From NCBI GenBank assembly GCA_039704465.1, contig JASFAU010000003.1, forward strand, positions 744,001-808,000: a stretch of 64,000 bases of DNA. The letters are read 5' to 3'. The notes under the pieces were generated by a model. The model did no database searches and had not been told where the DNA came from. It worked only from the letters and a program-made list of their open reading frames with translations. The DNA is from Plasmodiophora brassicae. Taxonomy: Eukaryota > Endomyxa > Phytomyxea > Plasmodiophorida > Plasmodiophoridae. The position numbers and the translations under genes are program-made. Of this stretch, positions 36,001 through 47,301 are shown in pieces. Each line of letters starts with the position of its first letter. Within the stretch, counting starts at the first letter, position 1.

Positions 36001-38497
36001 AGGAAGTTGGTGATACGTCGTGAGCATCAAAACAGCTGCCTCAATGCTACCAGAACTGCCAAGAGGATTTGAGGGCCTCGCGACGGCAGTCGCTTCCGTC
36101 GTCGACATTCCAACCATCGCCGAAGGTGCATCTGATACCAGTTTCAAGACTTGGTTGGATCGAGGCAGTGATCGGGGTGAATCCCCAGTGTCCAAGAAAG
36201 AAAGCCCCACATGGTCAATCTTCAAAGTCATCATGTCGTATGCACTGACACCGTTCGCAATGGTGGCCCCATGGCTGAATTCGGGAAACCTAATGCGGTC
36301 CAGGTTAGCGAACGACAAACTGCTATCGAGAATGTAACACCATACCGTGACATATCAACTTCGTCAGACTTTGCATCACAGCACTTAGCAGTGACACATC
36401 CAAGTGCAAGGCGAAGTTGGGGACCTGGTGCATCCCCAGTGTTTACGAGAATGATTATAGGCTCAATGCATGCGTCGATGAGCATGCGGAAAACGGGCAC
36501 CAATGTCTTGGCCATTAAACGTTTCTGAACAGCTCGAATTTCAGTGGCAAACAGCGTTGGAGGAACCAGGTAAAAATTGGGCGAGGGTGCTTGACCAAAT
36601 GACACCGGGAAGAGCCAAAGCAGCAAGCGATTAACGAACTGCCCAGGTAGATGAACTGTTGACGGTGCGAGTCTCGCATTTACGCCCATACAGGTGCTAA
36701 CTGCGTTGAAGTCCATGCTCCATTGAGCAGTCAGCCACTGAACATTATTTTCGTCCTCGATGTCGAATCCGATACGTAGTGCATCAGGGGCGGAAGAAGA
36801 TAAGATGTTATCGATAGAGAGAGTGGCAGACATTGAGGTTCCCATATAGTTCATACCGAATGAAGCGCCCACACCCATAAATGTAAGGTCGAGAAGATCG
36901 CAGGCCGGTCGGGCACGGTTTGTCATGATTATGTGGAGTTGGTTGGCCAACAATTTGAACGCCATGAAGCCGACACTTTGGCCAGGGTCAGATAGTCCAG
37001 ATAACCCTTCATGCGGAGACTTCTGATTCGAAGTCTCACTGTCCGTATCATCATCACAACCGTCATCATCAAGATATGTCGACGATCGACGATCCACTTG
37101 TGTGTGGAAGACGTTGCGGCCAGAACTGCCACTGAACCGTTGGATGAAATGGAGCGCTCGCTGCATGAGTGATTTGTTATTGGCAAGATTTTGCATGGCA
37201 ACGCCCCGATACAAACGCAAACAGTCAACGTCAAAACCTTGATCTAGCTGTTGAAGCGTGATGCACTCGTCGACGGTTAACGCCTTGGTCTTCGCCATAA
37301 GCTTTCGATATAAACGAATGTACCGTCGGCGACGTTTCGCTGATATAATTACTCTTGACCTAAACATCCAGCTTAGGTGGCAATGGTACTGTTGAAAGAA
37401 CAGGTGATACCATGTCGTCGCGCGAATTTGCGCCAAGCGCTCTGCAAGTTCCTCCTGCAGAACACGATGGGCAAATTGCCACCACTTGACGGGGCAGTCA
37501 TGTACAGGCTCGATAGGACGAAGCCATTCCACCTAGACAGCGCGAATTACAGACCCGCGGATAGGCTCATTCGTCATGACTAAACCTGATAGACTCGCAT
37601 CCATAAGAAGAGCCGGACGAGGAGGTCCCAGACAAAAGACATGTGCTCGTCTGCGACCTGAAGAACCAAAGTCTTGACATCTATGTCAGTTGTCAGGAAA
37701 TGTGCTGGTTCGTCTTCAAGACAAGTTTCAGCGTGGTCAGCTGACGTTCCTAGACGGACCCGCGCGGTTGCAACGAGATCGTCCCGATGCTCGATCAAGG
37801 CGACTGCGCCCGACATCTTCTTTGGTGTCTCGAAGAATGCTTCGATAGTCGACAACGTCAGCTTAAACCGCAACGTCGGCTGGTATACAGCAGGGCATGC
37901 GCACTCAAATCCAACGCCTTGGCCATCGCATGACGTAAGCAATGCCTTGCGAACCGTTAACGTTATTGCATGTGGGTGGGATGGATTCGTGATAGTATCG
38001 CGAACACAGGCCCGGACGTTGGCAACTTCAACCCGGACGTTCGATAAGATTGCGAAAACAAGCCGAAGTATTGGCATAGTAAGCGCATTCGTATCCTTGG
38101 CGTCACCTACTGGGTCCGATTCCGGTGGGACGTATTTGAGTACGGGATTGAAAGGGCTCTCCGGCTTCGGAACGAATCGGTGTTTAGCGTAATCCTCGGC
38201 TGCAAACTCTACATCCACGTTGTTGACTTCGACAACAAGGTTATCCTCGAGAAGGTTAAACAACGGGAGTCGAAGGTACACCTTCCCGATACGAAGTTTG
38301 CCGAAGCTCCATGGAATCATCCCTTCGAGGAACGAGAACGCCGCTCGACTGACGACAACATTTCTAAGCTCGACAACACCAGAAAACAAGTGGATCGTAA
38401 CATCATCTGGATTGAACCCGGGCAGAAAACTGGTGAGATATCGGGCGATCAGGCCGCCAACGAGACGCGATATCCACCTGTCAATGACGTCGAGCAT
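27068..38497 (-). CDS. VPS13: Giant VPS13-family bridge-like lipid transfer protein with extra C2 domains
   Basis: A single gene of about 11.4 kb with many short introns. VPS13 proteins form a long hydrophobic groove that moves lipids between organelles. The start at 38497 opens MLDVIDRWISRLVGGLIARY, the chorein N motif, followed by VTIHLFSGVVELRNVVV. Mid-protein repeats at about 32.9-33.9 kb (PFWIVNHYPEPIYVKF; IVNCLSRPLYLRQ) form the VAB/SHR-BD region. C2-like segments lie near 32.2-32.4 kb (RGSIDPFFEISAGD) and 31.2-31.5 kb (TKVIKKTLNPDWDETFEF), with a coiled coil at about 31.85 kb. The C-terminal region has ILGSTEVLGNPVQLVTGLGS, GGVFNSASIVTGNLGKIAAA and GRGILSGVTGVFVDPIKGAK, the VPS13 ATG_C signature. 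A PH-like exon (28.6-29.1 kb), another coiled coil and two more C2-like domains (27.1-28.5 kb) then follow. Intron joins were checked only at some sites; a split into two genes near 28.6 kb cannot be fully excluded. Confidence 0.85.
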
Positions 38498-38796
38498 CGA
38501 CAGCTCCCGGCAGCGTCGACCTGCCTGCCTAGCGATACGATTGGGAACTGGGGACAGTGACTGAGTCCAAACAAATGCCACTGGTGGAGTCCCGCGCTCC
38601 CGCCTCGTTCCAGTATGTTCGGCTTGAGTGTCGACTCTCGTCAGTCGTCACTCACACAACCACTTGCGTGACTGCAGCCCGCTGAATGCCAACACGTTAT
38701 ACCGTCGGCAGATAGACCCACAGCAAAAGAACGCTGAAATAGAGACACTGCACCGGCGGGTTTTAATAATCGACAAATGGAGAAGGAGGGAGCCGA

Positions 38797-39497
38797 CTAT
38801 GCCACGAGGCCATCGTCCCATTCAATTGGGAACCGAGTCACACGTGGGCTCGACGAAAGGACATTCCGGTAGACTTTGTCGATGTCAACGTGCTCAGGTG
38901 GTTCCCGGTTGAAGGTCTCGTCTGTCCCGTAGTCGTTGTTGACGTAGTATCCGACACGGATAAACTCGTTGCCCTTGTACGAGCAAGTCAGCAAGATGAC
39001 GGTGACTTCGAGAACGTCCTTTTCAGGGATCTTGCCTGGGTCAGGAGCAGCGGCCTACAGTCACACTAAGTACAGCGCTGGCCGAATTTAACCACAGCAA
39101 AGTATACCTGAAATACGAATTTGCTCGTGCCAATTGATACAGGGCCAACAAGGACACTATCCAGAAGCTGGTCGTACTTTTCGTCATCAGCGGACCCAAC
39201 ATAAATCAGCTTCCATTCCAACTCTGTTTGGAAACGTGAGACACAATGGATGATTATTGCATGATGTCTCAATACCTTCTCTGATACCAGGGGGAATGCA
39301 CTCGAATGTAACTGAGAAAACTAGCGTCAAATTCACATACGTGCATGAACTTTCCTAAACGCCAGACCTTGGATCTGAAACGGATTCTTAAACTGTGTCG
39401 GGTTGTCCAGAATTTCGACGTTCTCGATATTGATGGGCGGCTAGGGAAACAGGTTTCAGTAAACCAGGACGGTTTAGAGCAATCGTAAACATGCCAT
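38797..39497 (-). CDS. ASF1: Histone H3-H4 chaperone ASF1
   Basis: Exons 38797-39054, 39108-39223, 39276-39311, 39368-39440 and a proposed 39495-39497 give 161 residues in frame. ASF1 hands H3-H4 dimers to CAF-1 and HIRA in the nucleus. The chain reads INIENVEILDNPTQFKNPFQ, VTFECIPPGIREELEWKLIY, VGSADDEKYDQLLDSVLVGP, then EVTVILLTCSYKGNEFIRVG, YYVNNDYG and RVTRFPIEW; all are near-universal ASF1 blocks, including the VGSA-DE histone-binding surface. The long acidic tail of yeast Asf1 is absent. The start is unusual. The second exon has an in-frame stop just upstream, and the nearest ATG (39497) can be joined only by a GC..AG intron (GCATGT donor), leaving an exon of one codon. This part is tentative; the rest is firm. 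Confidence 0.88.
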
Positions 39498-39785
39498 GTC
39501 ACGTTATCGTAGCCACAAGAGTACTGGAAGCGGTGCTAAGCTGAGAGGTGCAAGGCACCTGCGACGCCACCAGACGTTTGACAACCCCGAAGTGAGACGA
39601 CCACGGCAACGCCACGCACAAAACGCAACCAACCTGTACCTACGAGCGGTATGTCGATTCAACCCGTTCAAGATCCATCCCAAATACCAAGGTGGAAACC
39701 ATTATTGGCTTCGAACATTGGTAGGCGAACGATCTTGGACGCTTGAACTCCTCATTTTGCCCCCAGTTTGCCATCGAACGCCAAC

Positions 39786-40215
39786 ATGCAAGTATACAAC
39801 ACGCTAGAGTCGCCCAAGTCGCTCGATGATCAGCTGTGGGCCGTCAGAGCCGGACTGCGCGCGAAGTGTGCGAACCCGTGAGTCCATACGGCGCAGACTG
39901 CCCAATGCCACTCCCCAGTGTCACGGAAGCGCCTGGATACCCAGATAATCCGCAGTTGCAGTCGCTGTCCTGTTTGTTCTGCCTAACGTCACGGAATCCA
40001 TGGCGGCTGTGGTGCGCTATCTGCAACGTCGCCGCTCTCTGCAGGGTGCGCAACTTGCCCATCCTTGTCGCGATTGAGCGGCGACTATCAAGCACGTATG
40101 GTCTTTCTCACTGCTGACATCGAGGTGTGCCCACAGCTAAAGATGAAATGTGTGGCCGGCAGCCTGGCGCCTGCCTTTAAGCGCATCCATGAACGTCCTG
40201 TGTCCTGTCGGTGCT
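39786..40215 (+). CDS. Fragmentary unknown gene, cut by repeat
   Basis: The ATG at 39786 opens MQVYNTLESPKSLDDQLWAV. An intron with GTGAGT donor at about 39879 and acceptor CCCAG at about 39920 joins in frame to a Cys-rich stretch (LSCLFCLTSRNPWRLWCAIC). A second possible intron (about 82 bp) joins VCPQLKMKCVAGSL. The frame then runs straight into the antisense of the zinc-finger-family fragment at 40216. It looks like the 5' part of a gene truncated by that repeat, or a young chimeric frame. No family is recognised. Confidence 0.3.
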
Positions 40216-40712
40216 TTAGATCGAATTCATCGCGCAGGCTACCAACTGGTGCCACGTCAGGCAAGCTTCCGGAGAAATCTCGGGACCGATATTGACTCCA
40301 TCGAGCTGGTCTCTGTAAACCAGGGCTTCGTCATCTCTTGGAGTATATGCAGCTGTTGCTGCCGGTCTGCGGCGCTCCTCCGGTACAATCGGCATGTGAC
40401 ACAGCATCAGACTGTTTGTACGAAATACGATTTGCCGGGCTCTTCCGAAGTCACAAAGCTCGTCGCCGATGCGATCGAGGTCGAACTTGTACTTGAGCGA
40501 TGATTTCGAGTCGACACGGGCGGCTTCAGCATCTTCGCGCCGGCCAAAACTGAGAATCCCCATGGACATGAGGCCTATCGTCGAGCGCCCGTTGGTAATC
40601 TACCAGCTGAGCCTCAACAATGACCCACGTCGCGTTACGGTCGGGGTTCAACCATAACGACAGAAGTTTCAACAAGTCGGTTGCCGATGATTTGCGCTAT
40701 CTGTTGGTGAAC
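40216..40712 (-). pseudogene. Zinc-finger-family fragment, inverted copy A
   Basis: Minus-strand remnant of the family whose longest member is at 49062-50204. It retains RREDAEAARVDSKSSLKYKF, LDRIGDELCDFGRARQI and AAYTPRDDEALVYRDQLDGV. Upstream (to about 40712) the DNA still aligns to the family but has stops and a deletion of about 60 bp, so the frame is broken. The N-terminal zinc-finger part is missing. It meets copy B head to head at about 40712. Confidence 0.7.
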
Positions 40713-41395
40713 GAAACACAGCCTTGGCGAGGCGTCATCCGCTAGAAGACTTCCAGGCCCTGACGGGAGGCCTCATGTCCGCGAGAATTCTGCTCCGCTT
40801 TGGCCGGCGTGAAGATGCTGATGCCGCTCTTGTCGAAACGAAATCATCGCTTAAGTACAAGTGTGATCTCGAGCGCATCGACGACGAGCTTTGCGACTTC
40901 GGAAGAGCCCGGCAAATCTTGTTCCATCCAAGCAGTCTGATGCTATGTCGATTGTACCGGAGGAACGCCGTCGACTGGCGGCATCGACAGCTCCATGTTC
41001 TCCAAGAGATGACGAAGTCCTGTTTTAGAGAGATCCGCTCGATGGAGTCGATATCGGTCCCGAGAATTCTCCGGAAGCTTACCTGGACCTGCATTTTCTG
41101 CGACTGGGATCACATCCCAATCCCATATCGATGGACCGAATGTTGCCGACGTTTCGGATTTCGGCTTCAGATTCGGATACATGGGTGGGAAGAGGTTCTT
41201 TATGCATGCTAACCTCTATCCGAACTTCGTTGCCCCACCGGAATTTCAATCCGGTGATCGCCCGAATGACCCGCTGCCTCGACGAGTTTTAGATGAAACT
41301 CATCGATGACGCCTTCCCATGGGTCAGTTCTATTTGTGCATGTCGACAGAAATGTGATTGGGAGTTCTACACCGCACTTACCTCCATCCATGGCA
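40713..41395 (+). pseudogene. Zinc-finger-family fragment, copy B
   Basis: Plus-strand remnant of the same family, starting abruptly at the segment ARRHPLEDFQALTGGLMSAR, with RREDADAALVETKSSLKYKC, LERIDDELCDFGRARQILF and, in other frames, the later blocks NLYPNFVAPPEFQSGDRPND and MKLIDDAFPWVSSICACRQ. At least two frameshifts and internal deletions break it. It lacks the N-terminal zinc-finger domain. With copy A it makes an older, more diverged inverted repeat centred at about 40.7 kb. Confidence 0.7.
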
Positions 41396-41860
41396 GCATC
41401 CAGCTACAGTTGGCGGCCTCACGGTTCGCTTGAGAAGGGTGGTCCCGTTGACCGAGGGCGCCGATCTCCGCCACACTCCCGCTTCTCTCGCGCAGCGTAA
41501 CCCGTGGCCGAATCTGAGCCCCCGGATCCATTGTCCGCCATTCACGTCGGTGCCCGACAACACCTGCAGGAGTACTTTGCATGTGGCAGAGTCAGACTGT
41601 CTTGACATATTCCACGTATGGCTTTTTCCCACGCACCCCAGCCATTGACCCAGACAGGAGTGGTCTAGATCGTTTCCTGGCTAGGTAGGTTGATGTCTAG
41701 AGCCCGCCGAAGACGGCGATTGATCGGTAGCATCGTACACCACTGCGTCAAGTCGCAACCACTGGGCACGTTTTGCCAAACGTTCGACCGCTTCGAGCAT
41801 GTGCTGACCGACGTCCACTGCCATGACAATGCGTTAGGTATCTCACTGCACACATTGGAT
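41396..41860. other. No gene recognised
   Basis: About 465 bp between broken repeat copies. Overlapping short open frames exist on both strands but none resembles a family, and I see no splice structure joining them. A plus-strand frame from about 41690 continues into the next fragment and may be its decayed 5' part. Confidence 0.35.
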
Positions 41861-42215
41861 TATTGCATTCGCTTTCAGAATGTCGCTGACAGCACCCACT
41901 TGAGACAATTCTCCCAGATTGTAGCTAGTGGCCCTCAAGCACACAGTGTGCTACGTTGACTTTCATCTTGCCCCGTTCCGTCCGCTCAGCCTATGGTGCA
42001 TCGGAATCTACGACGCTCATGGCAACGTTTACGGGCTTGCTCGATTTGTCCACAACAGGCTGAAGTCGGTCATGTGTCGTGATTCCTGGTGCGCTAACAC
42101 TGTTACCGGATCCAGGTTGCCAGGCACCAGTATAAGCACCATCATGGGCACTGGCAATGGCACCAGCGTCGGTTATCGACTTCGTCGCTCCTGCAATTGC
42201 TCACAGCGATGACAT
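41861..42215 (+). pseudogene. Fragment of an unknown repeated gene, copy 1
   Basis: The peptide pieces FQNVADSTHLRQFSQIV, YVDFHLAPFRPLSLWCIGI, YDAHGNVYGLARFVHNRLKS and later PASVIDFVAPAI are matched by the minus-strand copy at 47.95-48.40 kb (FQNVVGGIHLRQFSQIV, HTDFHLAPFCPLNLRYIGI, YDDQGNVYGFARFVQNKLKS). Copy 1 has a frameshift after SQIV and lacks about 40 residues before YDAHG that copy 2 keeps. It lies about 0.4 kb upstream of the acyl-CoA oxidase start. Confidence 0.6.
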
Positions 42216-42639
42216 GCTAGCACCTCAATTCCGCGGTCCATACCACAGCATACATTGTTTGTTGCTGGACAAAGCTGGTACCCTGTATGCGATTTTAACA
42301 GCAGTCCTCGACGGGGCCGGACGGACGTCGCGTACACGCGTTGCTGCTTCAGTTCTCAGTCCGTTGAGCAGCCATCACGTTGCTGGAGTTGGCGATGGTT
42401 CTACCCGGCTAGTGAGCTCCCGTCCACGTAATTCATTGTTCCGTCGTTTGACCGCGTGTTGCAGTGCAGCTCTTCCATTGGCTCGGTTGGCAACTTGGGA
42501 GTTGGGTGGGACGCGCCGAATCAGACCTGTGGGGGCCCGATTTTTCGTCCCGTTTTTGCAGTTGGAACCCGTTTGTAAGTGGGCACCGCTATTGATTATT
42601 AGGGTGGCCTTCATCAAAGGCGTGGTGGGAGACGCAGAT

Positions 42640-45600
42640 ATGGCGCAGGAGATGGTTGAGAGCCCGGCTTCGGGAACAGGGCCGCAGCATCGGATACAGA
42701 AAGTTCTCCAGCAAGTTAGTACATCTGATGCTGCCGATTTAGGATTGAGCGTGCCGTCGATCGCCCAGCGTTTGCGCCCATTTATCCAGGTGGCGCTTCA
42801 TGCTGAGGGAAGAGCCGGGTATTGTTGCTGACCAAACATTTCAGGTTGCGCTACCGTATAAAGGCATCCGAATTCCGCAGGACCTATCTTTCGACAGTGA
42901 CGCGATGCAGAAACTTCTGGACCATTCCGATCACGAACGGCGCGCCCAAATTGTAAACTTCCTGGCAACGCACCCTTTGTTTAAGAAGAACAGGTAGACA
43001 TTGCGCTTTATCGTTGTGCGCCTAAGCCGATTCCGCTCGTAGACATTATCTTGCAATGCCCCTGGACGAACAGCGCAGCGTGGTACTGGCCCAGCTGAAG
43101 GCATTCGTCAGCTCTGGACTTTTGGATTTCCACGACTACCTCAAAGCCCCAAACCGCTTTATTGATGCGGTGGGTCTGCTTTCGTTTCACGGTCCCAACA
43201 TTGCAACGAAATGCGCTGTCAGTACACCAATCGCGAGCACTTCCCCGCCTGACATCTTCAACAGGTGAACTTCGGGCTCTTTGGCGGCACAGTCATTGCG
43301 CTTGGCACTGAGAAACATCGCAAACGATATGCTGATCGCATTGCAAAACTTCTAGTCAGGGGCGGTTTCGCACTTACAGAGTGAGTCCTTGCTGTACAAT
43401 TTGGTCGCCACCTGGCTGACATTTTGACTGGAAGATTGGGCCATGGCTCGAATGCCCGTGGTGTTGAGACAATTGCAACTTACGATCATACGATCAAGGG
43501 GTTCATCCTACATTCACCAACTGAAACGTCTCAAAAGTTTTGGGTACGTATATATAACCCTAGCTTATGATATTTGATCGTTTATTCGGCTCTTTAGATT
43601 GGCAACCTTGCATGTCACTGCACCCACCTGGTTGTGTTTGCTCAACTCTACGTTAAAGAAGTTCACCACGGTGTTATGGTAATCAGAACCTGCATGTTGA
43701 TGATGCTGACAGTTCTGATTATGTATCTGTCTAGGTGTTTATCGTCCGTGTCCGAAATGATGATGGGTCTGTCGCTGAAGGTGTCAGGATCGCGGACTGT
43801 GGTATCAAGGCTGCCCTGAATGGAATTGATAGTACGGCAGTGGTGTATCAACTGACAGATATGCCCCTTGCGCTTACCTTTCATTCATACAGATGGCCGT
43901 TGCTGGTTCGACAAAAAGGTAACGATGCTGTTCTGCGCCTCATGTATCAATCACTGACCGCTTGCCCAGATCGTGCCACGTGATGCTCTTCTCGATCGCT
44001 ACGGCACTATAGACGACAACGGGAATTTTGTGTCAGACATTAAGTCGAACGCTGGCAGGTTCATCGTTCAGATCGGAGCTCTTGTGTATGGTCGCGTCGT
44101 TGTAAGTCGAACCTGGGTTCCTTGTCGACGTACCTGCTTTAGATCCTTATAATCGTCTACAGGTCAGCCAAGCTGCTACACATATCTCCAAGACAGCGTT
44201 AACAATTGCAATCCGTTATGGAATAACGCGACGACAATTTGGACCCGATTCGACAAGCGAAACGGAAATCCCCATTATGGACTACCTCAGTCATCAGCGA
44301 CGCTTGGTTGGTCTTTGTGGGTCGATGTGGCTGCGCTGCTTACTCTTCCCGTAGTTTCCGCTTCTAGCGAAGACATACGCTCTTCAGTTAGCAGTCAACC
44401 ATCTCAAGACGATGTCGGGCAGCTGAAGTCGATCGATGTCGCTTGTGCTCATACTTCGCTCTAGATCGGTGAACGAACCTGGCTCGAAAACTGTCCACAT
44501 TCTGGCAGCAGGACTAAAGGCTGTGTGCACATGGCATCGCTCAAAGACATTGCAGGTCGACTAATCGCCGTATGATTCATTGACGTGCTGAGTCGTACCG
44601 GTAGGAATGCCGCGAAGCATGCGGAGGAATGGGGTTCGCCGCGTGCAATCGAATCGGGCCAATGCGCAACGATTCAGATATCGACTGTCGGTACCTCTGT
44701 TAACGTCAAATCCGAGTTAATAATGTGTGCTTTCTGCAGGCACTTGGGAGGGCGATAACCGTGTCCTGCTCCAGCAAGTGAGTACCGCTCTTATAAAAGA
44801 ATTCGTTGAGGATGGTGGGATGTTTGCCCATCTGCGACGAGCGATGTCCATGGAAATTCGGGACCAACCTAAACGAGCCACTATCACTTCCGTAAGTACA
44901 GAGAGGTCTTGAGAGCTGTGAAAATTTCCCTGACACCTAAACCTGTTCAGGGTCATCTCCGCTCTACTGATTTCTTCCTTCACGCTGTAAGAATCCCATT
45001 GGTTAACATGTCACCATGAATTTCTTCTTATCCTTGTCAGTTCGAGTATCGTGAAGCGCGGCTTCTAAGAGCTCTGATCAACAAGGTTCTGGGTTTTGAC
45101 TCTACCAGAATGTAGAATTCTGAATATTTGTCTACTTGAAGCTGAACGCTAAGAAAGACCTCGGCAAATTCGAGGCATGGAACGCAAGCCTCGATCTCGT
45201 TCAAGAACTCGCGTTGGCTCATGTCGATCGCGTCGTGGCGGAGCAGTTTGTCTTGCATCTCGAATCGTGTCCGAAATCCATCAAGCCCATGTTGAGCGCT
45301 CTGTGTAGCTTGTAAGTTTCGAACGCAACTAGTTCTGAAGCCACCCATTAATGTTCTACCAGGTATTGCCTGTGTGCCATCCAAGGTATGCCATCGCCAT
45401 GGTAATTTCTCATGGCATATGATAACGCGTCCGCCAGATGCAATGGGGTGGTTCTTAACCTTCAAGTATTTCGCTGCGATGAAAGCAAAGGCTGTCTGGA
45501 ACGAAATCAATCGGCTTTGTGTGGCCCTGCGTCCTCATGCTCGTGCCCTCGTTGATGCGTTTGGCATCCCCGACGAGGTCTGAATCCATGTGCCCCGATC

Positions 45601-45702
45601 GTGCAAGCCTCTGCTGACATGCCGAATTAGCTGATCGACGCGCCAATTGCTGGAGACTGGGCATCGGCGTACTCGTATCCGAAAATTCCTGGGGAAATAT
45701 GA
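42640..45702 (+). CDS. ACOX3: Peroxisomal acyl-CoA oxidase (plant ACX3 type)
   Basis: A multi-exon gene for the FAD enzyme that performs the first, H2O2-producing step of peroxisomal beta-oxidation. Exon 1 (start 42640) has HRIQKVLQQ, which with the following residue approaches a PTS2 signal (R-[LI]-x5-[HQ]-[LAF]). Two introns of 54 and 55 bp then flank a 21 nt exon. Landmarks follow in order: [54 protein letters not shown], the fragment [77 protein letters not shown] and [20 protein letters not shown]. The end reads [36 protein letters not shown] and, after a last intron, [20 protein letters not shown]. The catalytic Glu is in the T(F/W)EGDN block. No PTS1 tripeptide ends the chain. Not every splice site was checked. 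Confidence 0.87.
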
Positions 45703-46129
45703 ACGGCATTAAAACGTCAACCGTATGGTCACTGCAGGACATTGGCTCGAGTATTGCCATAGAATTGTAGCCTCCACTCAGAAGATTGAGCCCACCCTGG
45801 GCTCCGGTTCGCCCATGTACGGTACCATTACCAGGTCCCCTGGGATTGCTGGAATGTCTGTTGCCTTCAGACATGCCTGGAGCATCGGCGTGAACTTCAC
45901 CCGAATTAGTCACACCCCAATGTTCCATGAGAAGTCCGATCCTTCATGAACGACACAGTGTGATGCTATCACATTAGTCGGCAACATTTACTGTTTAATC
46001 CGGACAGACCGCAACACTGCCTGTGATTACATAAGAAACGGCAAATGTCGATGGAACCGAGATGACCTGTACCCTGATTGACCTGGACAGTCCCCGGCCA
46101 CATCGCAGCGGCTTGGGCGCATTACCGCG
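45703..46129. other. Intergenic, nothing recognised
   Basis: 427 bp between the acyl-CoA oxidase stop and the small coiled-coil gene. Both strands have short open frames that are shadows or noncoding. No repeat or motif noted. Confidence 0.35.
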
Positions 46130-46432
46130 ATGGCCGCGGAGCCTGCGGATCTGGCGTCGACGTTCGATCTGCTGACATCGCTGATCGGCCTGATTACCAA
46201 GTGCAAGGACGGGTGTTCCGAGAAGGAGGTCACACAGGCAGTGGGTGCAGATGTGCAATTGTTTGGGTCGAGCATCCTAGTCATATGTGATTCGGGACAG
46301 GCGGAAGCGTTGTCGCAGCAGGTGCAGTTGTGCAGGGAGGCAGTGAAACGTCTCGATCCGATGCACAAGCCAATCGAGGAGCAAAGCGCACAGCTGGACG
46401 CTCTGCACCGGACGCTGCGAGCCAAACTGTAG
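46130..46432 (+). CDS. Small helical protein, unknown (complete copy)
   Basis: 100 residues, single exon. MAAEPADLASTFDLLTSLIG is followed by an amphipathic helical stretch ending EQSAQLDALHRTLRAKL, which looks like a short coiled coil. I do not recognise the family. From ITKCKDG onward the sequence is duplicated at 50318-50559, where the first 20 residues are missing, so this copy is the complete one. Downstream of the stop the same DNA holds another open frame (YVDPVIDADSISRAI) that is duplicated too and could be a further exon. It converges on the broken alpha-SNAP copy. Confidence 0.45.
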   Translation: MAAEPADLASTFDLLTSLIGLITKCKDGCSEKEVTQAVGADVQLFGSSILVICDSGQAEALSQQVQLCREAVKRLDPMHKPIEEQSAQLDALHRTLRAKL

Positions 46433-47301
46433 GGCTTCGACATTATGTCGACCCCGTGATCGACGCTGATTCGATTTCCAGAGCGATTGCTAGGAGGCTT
46501 CGACTTCTTGACGACGCCGAGATTGATGCCATGGATACCACATAAACGTATACGTCTATGTCAAAACTGGACGCTATATAGCCGCCTTACGAAAGAGTTC
46601 GTTTCGCCACGTTGTTGCTGACCGTCAGTAGAGAGGTTACCTATGCGAATCGAGCATCTAATTGGAAATCCTTTACACCAAACTCGGCGGAAGAAGGCTC
46701 AGGTCAGATCAGGCTCTTGCAGACCAAGCGCTGCCTTCTTGATGGGCTTCTTGATATTCAATAGGATACTTGTCTTCCAGGTATCCAGCCTACTGACATT
46801 GTCGAACTGACACAACCGGGAACCAGTCAGACGCCAGCCTCAATGCAATCAGGAACACTGACCTCATAGACGGCATCGGTAAACTTCTCCTCGTCACCAG
46901 CAGCGACCGCTTCCGCGATCGTTTCACCAAATTTGCATTCGCGAAAGTCGGCGAACGCAGCGTACAGGTCCTTGTACGACTTAATCGCCTCGTTTGTTGC
47001 CGACAAGTCAAGACCATGTACCGACAGCGCCAGATGGCACAGGACGGCCTGGAAATAGTATCCCTTGCAAGGCCAATGCAGTAACTTGTTGTCGCTCGTA
47101 AATTTCGATCGCTCGTCGATAATCCTCCACCTGCGCGGACAGGTTCGCCACCTGCAGCAGTTCCTGGTTGGCGATCGTGGTCTGATCCTCAGCCTCGTAA
47201 CAGTCGGCCGACTGCTGGTGGGCCTCGATCGCACCCTTCAGGCCGCTCTGCACTTCGCACACCTGATCAGCAACCTCCTTGTACAGCTTGACCGCCCCTG
47301 A
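46191..47301. repeat. Direct repeat, left copy (1.1 kb)
   Basis: Aligns to 50318-51445 in the same orientation at what looks like 97-98 percent identity over the parts I compared. Offset between copies is 4127 bp at the left end and 4144 bp at the right end; the difference is a 20 bp deletion and a 3 bp insertion in this copy. It carries the end of the small helical gene and the 3' half of alpha-SNAP. Outside these limits the flanking sequences of the two copies are unrelated. Confidence 0.85.
46699..47301 (-). pseudogene. Truncated alpha-SNAP copy
   Basis: A second copy of the alpha-SNAP 3' half, 97-98 percent identical to 50826-51445. It lacks the first about 120 codons, since the repeat ends inside the gene at 47301. 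It also carries a 20 bp deletion at about 47092 (after the DNKLLHW codons, removing most of EQVAAASV), which shifts the frame, and a 3 bp insertion near 47265. The last intron and final exon (RLDTWKTS-type end) are still visible at 46699-46806. It is almost certainly nonfunctional and young. Confidence 0.85.
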
